Assembly (NCBI GenBank): GCA_943329075.2
Contig: CALQCM020000001.1
Span: 106,668-170,667, forward strand
Reading direction: 5' to 3'
DNA: 64,000 nucleotides
From: Chitinophaga pinensis
Lineage (GTDB): Bacteria; Pseudomonadota; Gammaproteobacteria; Burkholderiales; SG8-41
This document shows positions 58,427 to 64,000 of this stretch, in pieces. A program made the translations under genes and the position numbers. Under the pieces are notes generated by a model. The model was not told where the DNA came from. It made no database searches and worked only from the letters and a program-made list of their open reading frames with translations. Position 1 is the stretch's first letter. Every line of letters starts with the position of its first letter.

Positions 58427-59164
58427 TCAGATGCGGGCGCGCGGCTGGTTGTGACCGGCGGGGAGATTCAGCCGGCGGCTGCGCACAATCTGGTACGGTC
58501 GAAACAGATAACCGAGCGAGGCAAAACCGCTCCACACATGCACCAGCCGGCTGAACGGAAACAGCAGGAAGATCGTCATGCCCAGCACGATGTGCACTTT
58601 ATACGGCCACGCCAGCGGGATCAGGCCTTCGGCGGCGCCGGCGCGAAAGGTCATCACGCGTTGCGCCCAGTCGGCCAGCACCAGCATCACGCTGCCATCG
58701 GCGTGCGAGATGGAAAGCGGCAGGGTGATCAGCCCCAACGTCAGCTGCGTCCACAGGATAATCAGAATGGCCAGATCGGTACGGTGACTGGTCAGCCGGA
58801 TGCGCGGATCAAACATGCGGCGATAAATCAGCAGGGAAAGGCCGATGAAACAGAGAAATCCGGCGACACCGCCGGCGATGATGGCGAGCATCTGTTTGTT
58901 GGCCGGACTGATGAAGGGTTCATAAAGCCAGTGCGGCGTCAGCAAGCCCACAAAGTGGCCGAAAAAGAGAAACAGGATGCCGACGTGAAACAGATTGCTG
59001 CCCCAGCGCAGCGTGCCGGTGCGCAGCAGCTGCGACGAGTCGCTCTTCCACGTGTATTGGTCGCGGTCGAAGCGCGCCAGGCTGCCGGCGAGAAACACCA
59101 CCATGCAGATGTACGGGTAGGAGCCGAACAGGAAGGTATGCAAATAAGACTGAAAAGCGTTCAT
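58427..59164 (-). CDS. narI: Respiratory nitrate reductase gamma subunit (cytochrome b)
   Basis: A 245-residue membrane cytochrome with five helices. It starts MNAFQSYLHTFLFGSYPYIC, the usual NarI N-terminus, and has the haem-bearing His in LFHVGILFLFFGHFVGLLTP and KVHIVLGMTIFLLFPFSRLV. It takes electrons from quinol. ATG overlaps the narJ stop (ATGA). A longer frame to 59248 is not used. Confidence 0.94.
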   Translation of the reverse strand: MNAFQSYLHTFLFGSYPYICMVVFLAGSLARFDRDQYTWKSDSSQLLRTGTLRWGSNLFHVGILFLFFGHFVGLLTPHWLYEPFISPANKQMLAIIAGGVAGFLCFIGLSLLIYRRMFDPRIRLTSHRTDLAILIILWTQLTLGLITLPLSISHADGSVMLVLADWAQRVMTFRAGAAEGLIPLAWPYKVHIVLGMTIFLLFPFSRLVHVWSGFASLGYLFRPYQIVRSRRLNLPAGHNQPRARI

Positions 59165-59853
59165 GTGGCCACTCCTGAATGGGCGCTCTTGCGAATAATT
59201 TGGATGGGTTGCGGCTGCCCGGGTTTGGTCTGCCCCTTCGACGAACAACCATCGAACACCAGCGGCTCCGCCCAGCTTTCATCCAGCGGCGGTTCGGCGG
59301 CGAGCGCCACAGCCTGCGCTTTTTCGCCCGCCAGTTCGAGCAAGGCACCGAGCACGCTTGCATACGCGCTTTCTCGCTGCTGCAGCGCACTGAAGATGGC
59401 GTTGAAGATATGCGCCATCTCGCCCAGAAAGCTGCGCGCTTCGACCGGCGGCTGGGTAGAAACGAATTCCAGCACGGCGGGCAGATAGTCCGGCAACTCG
59501 CTGGGCGCCAGATACAACCCGGCTTTTTCGTAGGTCTGCGCGAGATCGATCATGGCCGGACCGCGCTCGCGCGAATCACCATGCACATGCTCGAACAAAT
59601 GCAGCGAGGTGCCACGGCCACGGTCGAACAGTTCGACGTAGTTGGCTTCGGTTTCCAGCGCATCGGCGTTGGCGAGCGCATCGATCAAGGCGTCGAGTTC
59701 GGCGTGACGGGCGGCGGACAGCGCCGCTTCGTCGCGCAGAATTTCACGCATCTCCGGCAGGTGGCCACGCATCGCTGCGTCCGGATAACTCAACAGGGCC
59801 GCCAGCACACGCAGGCTGCCCGAAGCTGCTACCGGTTTTGCAAAAGCCGACAT
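59161..59853 (-). CDS. narJ: Nitrate reductase assembly chaperone NarJ
   Basis: A 230-residue chaperone for molybdenum cofactor insertion into NarG. It has VLAALLSYPDAAMRGHLPEM, YVELFDRGRGTSLHLFEHVH and DLAQTYEKAGLYLAPSELPD, the standard NarJ marks. It starts 2 bases after the narH stop and overlaps narI by 4 nt. Confidence 0.94.
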   Translation of the reverse strand: MSAFAKPVAASGSLRVLAALLSYPDAAMRGHLPEMREILRDEAALSAARHAELDALIDALANADALETEANYVELFDRGRGTSLHLFEHVHGDSRERGPAMIDLAQTYEKAGLYLAPSELPDYLPAVLEFVSTQPPVEARSFLGEMAHIFNAIFSALQQRESAYASVLGALLELAGEKAQAVALAAEPPLDESWAEPLVFDGCSSKGQTKPGQPQPIQIIRKSAHSGVAT

Positions 59854-59855
59854 GA

Positions 59856-61379
59856 TCAGACCTCCAGCTTGATGGGAATGGTGCGTTTCTTTTCGCTGCC
59901 GAACAGGCTGGTCTCGCCGGTGCCTTCCGAACAGCCGTTGCCGAACGAAAAGCCGCAGCCGCCGCGCACATTGAAGGTGTTCTCGGCGTATTCACGGTGC
60001 GTGCTCGGAATGACGAAACGGTCTTCGTAGTTGGCGATCGCCATCACGCGGTACATTTCTTCCACCTCCAGCTGCGTCATGCCGACCTGTTGCAGCGCCG
60101 CGGTATTGATGCGCCCCTCGACATGCTTTTCGCGCTGGTAGGCGCGCATCGCCAGCATGCGGTCGAGTGCGCGTACCACCGGTGCGGTGTCGCCGGCGGT
60201 CAGCAGGTTGGCCAGATACTTGACCGGGATGCGCAACTGATTGACGTCGGGGATCGCGCCGTTGGCCTTTAACTGGCCGGCGTTGGCGGCGGCGCTGATC
60301 GGCGACAGTGGCGGCACATACCAGACCATCGGCAGCGTGCGGTATTCCGGATGCAGCGGCAGCGCCACCTTCCATTGCACCGCCATCTTGTAGACCGGGC
60401 TCGCGCGCGCGGCTTCCATCCACTTGTCGGGAATGCCGTCGATGGCGGCCTGCGCGATCACTTGCGGATCGTTGGGGTCGAGGAAGATATCCAGCTGCGC
60501 CTGATACAGATCGCGGTCGTGTTCGACGCTGGCGGCCTCCTGGATGCGATCGGCGTCGTACAGCAACACACCCAGATAACGAATGCGGCCGACGCAGGTT
60601 TCCGAGCAGACGGTCGGCTGACCGGCTTCGATGCGCGGGAAACAGAAGATGCACTTCTCGGCCTTGCCGCTCTTCCAGTTATAGTAAATCTTCTTGTACG
60701 GGCAACCGCTGACGCACATGCGCCAGCCGCGGCACTTGTCCTGGTCGATCAGCACGATGCCGTCTTCCTCGCGCTTGTAGATCGAGCCCGACGGGCAGCT
60801 CGCCACGCACGCCGGATTCAGGCAGTGCTCGCACAGGCGCGGCAGGTACATCATGAAGGTGTTTTCGAACTGGCCGTAAATGTCCTTCTGGATGTCGTCG
60901 AAGTTTTTGTCCTTGCTGCGCTTCGAAAACTCGCCGCCGAGAATCTCTTCCCAGTTAGGGCCCCAGACGATCTTGTCCATCTGCTTGCCGGTGATCAGGC
61001 TGCGCGGGCGCGCCGTCGGCGTCGCCTTCATTTCGGGTGCCGATTGCAAATGTCCGTAGTCGAAAGTGAACGGCTCGTAGTAGTCGTCGATCTCGGGCAG
61101 GTTGGGATTGGCGAATATGCGCATCAGCAGCTTCCACTTCGCGCCCTGCCGCGGCTCGATGCTGCCATTGGTCTTGCGCACCCAACCGCCGTTCCACTTG
61201 TCCTGGTTCTCCCATTCTTTCGGGTAGCCGATGCCGGGCTTGGTCTCGACGTTGTTGAACCACGCGTACTCCATGCCGGGGCGGCTGGTCCAGACGTTTT
61301 TGCAGGTGACCGAACAAGTGTGACAGCCGATGCACTTGTCGAGATTAAGTACCATGCCTATTTGCGCGCGGATCTTCAT
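59856..61379 (-). CDS. narH: Respiratory nitrate reductase beta subunit (Fe-S)
   Basis: A 507-residue subunit with four clusters. Cys motifs are CIGCHTCSVTCKNVW near the start, CEHCLNPACVASCPSGSIY, CRGWRMCVSGCPYKKIYYNW and CIFC, and CSETCVGRIRYLG. The Trp in CRGWRMC stands in for a Cys, which gives the known [3Fe-4S] centre. Length matches NarH. It overlaps narG by 4 nt (ATGA). Confidence 0.96.
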   Translation of the reverse strand: MKIRAQIGMVLNLDKCIGCHTCSVTCKNVWTSRPGMEYAWFNNVETKPGIGYPKEWENQDKWNGGWVRKTNGSIEPRQGAKWKLLMRIFANPNLPEIDDYYEPFTFDYGHLQSAPEMKATPTARPRSLITGKQMDKIVWGPNWEEILGGEFSKRSKDKNFDDIQKDIYGQFENTFMMYLPRLCEHCLNPACVASCPSGSIYKREEDGIVLIDQDKCRGWRMCVSGCPYKKIYYNWKSGKAEKCIFCFPRIEAGQPTVCSETCVGRIRYLGVLLYDADRIQEAASVEHDRDLYQAQLDIFLDPNDPQVIAQAAIDGIPDKWMEAARASPVYKMAVQWKVALPLHPEYRTLPMVWYVPPLSPISAAANAGQLKANGAIPDVNQLRIPVKYLANLLTAGDTAPVVRALDRMLAMRAYQREKHVEGRINTAALQQVGMTQLEVEEMYRVMAIANYEDRFVIPSTHREYAENTFNVRGGCGFSFGNGCSEGTGETSLFGSEKKRTIPIKLEV

Positions 61380-64000
61380 GCGACTTCTCCCTGCGACTGC
61401 ACCGGGCGCACCAGTTCGTCAGCGACCGGTGTGTCGAGCCAGTCGATCTTGTTCATCTTGCGCACCACCACGAATTCGTCGCGGTTGGTGCCGATGGTGC
61501 CGTAATAGTTGAAGCCGTAACTGAACTGCGCGTAACCGCCGATCATGTGCGTGGGCTTCAAGACGATGCGCGTCACCGAGTTGTGGATGCCGCCGCGCGC
61601 ACCGGTAATTTCGGAACCCGGGGTATTCACGATTTTTTCCTGCGCGTGATACATCATCACCATGCCGGGGTTGACGCGCTGGCTCACCACCGCGCGCGCC
61701 GCGATCGCGCCGTTCAAGTTGAACAGTTCGATCCAGTCGTTGTCGACGATGCCGGCGCGCTTCGCGTCGTCTTCGCTGATCCACACGCAGGGCCCGCCGC
61801 GGCTCAGCGTCAGCATCAGCAGGTTGTCGGTGTAGGTCGAATGGATGCCCCACTTCTGGTGCGGCGTGATGAAGTTGAGCGCGATCTCCGGATTGCCGTT
61901 GGGCTTGATACCGTGGATGCCGGCGGTGGTCTTCAGATCCACCGGCGGGCGGTAGTTAGAGAAGCCCTCGCCGAAAGCGCGCATCCACTCGTGGTCCATG
62001 TAGAACTGCTGACGGCCGGTCAGCGTGCGCCACGGGATCATCTCGTGCACGTTGGTATAGCCGGCGTTGTACGAGACAGTCTCGCTCTCGATACCGCTCC
62101 AGGTCGGGCTGGAAATAATCTTGCGCGGCTGCGCCTGAATGTCGCGAAAGCGGATCTTTTCGTCTTCACGATGGATCGCCAGATGGGTGTGATCCAAGCC
62201 GGTCTGCTTGCCCAGTGCCTGCCACGCTTTGACCGCTACATGGCCGTTGGTTTCGGGCGCGAGCTGCAGGATCACTTCGCAGGCGTCGATATCGGTCTCG
62301 ATCTTCGGCATGCCACAGGTCACGCCCTCGGCAGTGACGAGGCCGCTGAGTTCGCCGAGTTGCGTCACTTCCGTCTGCGTGTTCCACGCGATGCCCTTGC
62401 CGCCGTTGCCGACCTTGTTCATCAGCGGGCCGAGTGCGGTAAAGCGTTTGTAGACGTTGGGGTAGTCGCGTTCAACCACCTGCATGTTGGGCGCGGTCTT
62501 GCCCGGGATGAGTTCGCACTCGCCGCGTTTCCAGTCCCTGACCTCGAAGGGTTGCGCCAGCTCCGACGGGCTGTCGTGCATGAGCGGCGTCAGCACCAGC
62601 TCCTTTTCGACACCCAGATGACCGACGCAGACCTCGCTGAATTTCTTCGCAAACCCCTTGTAGATGTCCCAGTCGCTGCGCGATTGCCAGGCCGGGTCCA
62701 CCGCCGTCGACAGCGGGTGGATGAACGGATGCATGTCGCTGGTGTTCAGATCGTTCTTCTCGTACCAGGTGGCGGTCGGCAGCACAATGTCGCTGTAGAG
62801 GCAGGTGGTGCTCATGCGAAAGTCGAGCGTCACCAAGAGGTCGAGCTTGCCTTCGGGCGCCTGCTCGTGCCACACCACTTCGGTGGGCTTGGCTTCGTCG
62901 CGCCCCAGGTCCTTGCCCTGCACGCCGTGGCTGGTACCGAGCAGGTGCTTCAAAAAGTACTCATGGCCCTTGCCCGAGGAGCCGAGCAGATTGGAGCGCC
63001 AGACGAACATGTTGCGCGGCCAGTTGTCGGGATGATCGGGATCGGTGCAGCTCATTTTCAACGAGCCGTCCTTCAATGCTTTGACCGCGTAATCCTTCGC
63101 ATCAACACCGGCGGCCTGCGCATCACGCACCACCTGCAGCGGGTTGGTCTGCAACTGCGGCGCGGAGGGCAGCCAGCCCATGCGTTCAGCTCGCACGTTG
63201 TAATCGATCATGCTGCCGCCGTAGAGCTTCTTGTCGGCCAGCGGCGAGATGACTTCTTCCATGCCGAGCTTCTCGTAGCGCCACTGGTCGGTGTGCGCAT
63301 AAAAAAAGCTGGTGCTGTTCATCTGGCGTGGCGGGCGGATCCAGTCGAGCGCGAAGGCCAGCGCGGTCCAGCCGGTTTGCGGCCGCAGTTTCTCCTGGCC
63401 AACGTAATGCGCCCAGCCGCCGCCGCTCTGCCCGATGCAACCGCACATCATCAACATGTTGATGACGCCGCGGTAATTCATGTCGCTGTGATACCAGTGG
63501 TTCATCGCCGCGCCGATGATCACCATCGATTTGCCGTGCGTCTTGTGCGCGTTCTCGGCGAACTCGCGCGCCACCGTGATCAGTTGCGCACGCGGCGTAC
63601 CGGTGATGCGCTCCTGCCAGGCCGGCGTGTACGGCGTGTCGTCGTCGAAATCCTTGGCCGCCAGTTCGCCGGGCAGGCCGCGTGCGACGCCGTAGTTCGC
63701 CACCTGCAGGTCGAACACGGTCGCCACCAGCGCCTCGCCATTGCTAAGCGCAATGCGCTGCACGGGCACCGTGCGCACCAGCACATCGGCGTTCTCACCC
63801 TTTAATACGTTATTGGGAAAATTGACGCTCTCGATGCCGCCGAAATACGGGAAACCGACCTTCGCGGTGTCGCGGCTCGGCGCGGCGCCCTCAAGCAGTG
63901 AGAGCTTGAGCTTCACCGCGGTGCCGTGCTGCGCCTCCTTCGCTTCGAGGTTCCACTGGCCCTGATCGGCACGACCATCCGGCCCCCAGCGAAAACCAAT
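61376..64000 (-). CDS. narG: Respiratory nitrate reductase alpha subunit, 5' end outside the window
   Basis: The C-terminal 874 codons of the molybdenum subunit are present; the frame is open to the right edge (GFRWGPDGRADQGQWNLEAK) and the gene starts beyond it. Marks are VIIGAAMNHWYHSDMNYRGV, GGGWAHYVGQEKLRPQTGWT, TWYEKNDLNTSDMHPFIHPL and VNTPGSEITGARGGIHNSVT. The N-terminal Fe-S region and the Mo-coordinating Asp are outside. The GTG at 63916 is internal and is not the start. Confidence 0.96.
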   Translation of the reverse strand: MGFRWGPDGRADQGQWNLEAKEAQHGTAVKLKLSLLEGAAPSRDTAKVGFPYFGGIESVNFPNNVLKGENADVLVRTVPVQRIALSNGEALVATVFDLQVANYGVARGLPGELAAKDFDDDTPYTPAWQERITGTPRAQLITVAREFAENAHKTHGKSMVIIGAAMNHWYHSDMNYRGVINMLMMCGCIGQSGGGWAHYVGQEKLRPQTGWTALAFALDWIRPPRQMNSTSFFYAHTDQWRYEKLGMEEVISPLADKKLYGGSMIDYNVRAERMGWLPSAPQLQTNPLQVVRDAQAAGVDAKDYAVKALKDGSLKMSCTDPDHPDNWPRNMFVWRSNLLGSSGKGHEYFLKHLLGTSHGVQGKDLGRDEAKPTEVVWHEQAPEGKLDLLVTLDFRMSTTCLYSDIVLPTATWYEKNDLNTSDMHPFIHPLSTAVDPAWQSRSDWDIYKGFAKKFSEVCVGHLGVEKELVLTPLMHDSPSELAQPFEVRDWKRGECELIPGKTAPNMQVVERDYPNVYKRFTALGPLMNKVGNGGKGIAWNTQTEVTQLGELSGLVTAEGVTCGMPKIETDIDACEVILQLAPETNGHVAVKAWQALGKQTGLDHTHLAIHREDEKIRFRDIQAQPRKIISSPTWSGIESETVSYNAGYTNVHEMIPWRTLTGRQQFYMDHEWMRAFGEGFSNYRPPVDLKTTAGIHGIKPNGNPEIALNFITPHQKWGIHSTYTDNLLMLTLSRGGPCVWISEDDAKRAGIVDNDWIELFNLNGAIAARAVVSQRVNPGMVMMYHAQEKIVNTPGSEITGARGGIHNSVTRIVLKPTHMIGGYAQFSYGFNYYGTIGTNRDEFVVVRKMNKIDWLDTPVADELVRPVQSQGEVA

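Noticed and set aside
61547..63805. A 752-residue open frame opposite narG
   Set aside because: It is the complement of narG, which shows the full set of nitrate reductase motifs. High GC leaves few stop codons on the other strand.
1..64000. tRNA, rRNA or transposase genes
   Set aside because: I saw no clover-leaf-like sequence with GTTCGA-type arms between genes, no rRNA segments, and no DDE or tyrosine recombinase motifs in any open frame.

Overview
The window looks like the chromosome of a high-GC betaproteobacterium, most likely an environmental Burkholderiales. The grounds are eight Bug-family (tripartite tricarboxylate transporter) periplasmic receptors, a narGHJI nitrate reductase operon, CaiB/crotonase/acyl-CoA enzymes, and several families of palindromic intergenic repeats, including the one whose translation gives the 'VIPAQAGIQ' string. 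I saw no rRNA, tRNA, CRISPR array, phage gene or transposase.

Layout. (1) Positions 1-13.1 kb, minus strand: azlCD, a crotonase, a CaiB-type CoA transferase, an LLM (luciferase-like, probably F420-dependent) oxidoreductase, a Bug receptor, then an apparently complete coenzyme F420 set (fused CofG-CofH, NADPH:F420 reductase, CofE, CofD, CofC). These are followed by a Bug receptor that overlaps cofC by ATGA, an isochorismatase-like protein and a truncated Bug receptor. (2) 13.4-18 kb: an SMP-30 lactonase diverging from a Bug receptor plus a muconate-cycloisomerase-type enzyme; a 154-bp tandem repeat array; a HAD hydrolase. (3) 18.1-23.8 kb, minus: a dipeptide-type ABC transporter with a fused double ATPase. 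(4) 23.9-31.7 kb: a large FAD/Fe-S oxidoreductase diverging from a serine-glyoxylate-type aminotransferase, two Bug receptors, a second crotonase and an alpha/beta hydrolase. (5) 31.8-37.4 kb, plus: a membrane-anchored PAS-like/exonuclease protein, a CBS-DUF294 nucleotidyltransferase-like protein, and a two-subunit sodium:solute symporter behind a promoter with a palindromic operator, closed by a clear terminator. (6) 37.4-43.6 kb: housekeeping genes (TPR protein, Sua5, dCTP deaminase, purC, purE, rfbC, rfbD).

(7) 43.8-56.5 kb, plus: a 12.7-kb co-directional catabolic island with Bug, two MmgE/PrpD proteins, Bug, acyl-CoA dehydrogenase, NDP-forming acyl-CoA synthetase, a third MmgE/PrpD, an isocitrate-lyase-family C-C lyase, and LeuC-like and LeuD-like hydro-lyase subunits. 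The gene content suggests uptake and breakdown of a branched di- or tricarboxylate by isomerisation/dehydration and retro-aldol cleavage, resembling the 2,3-dimethylmalate or methylcitrate pathways. (8) 56.5-64 kb, minus: narGHJI (narG runs off the right edge), a parvulin-type isomerase, a small conserved unknown and a beta-carbonic anhydrase.

The most interesting parts are the F420 module physically coupled to Bug receptors, the exonuclease/DUF294/symporter module, and the PrpD/lyase/LeuCD island. Functions are read from motifs and gene context only; no database search was possible.
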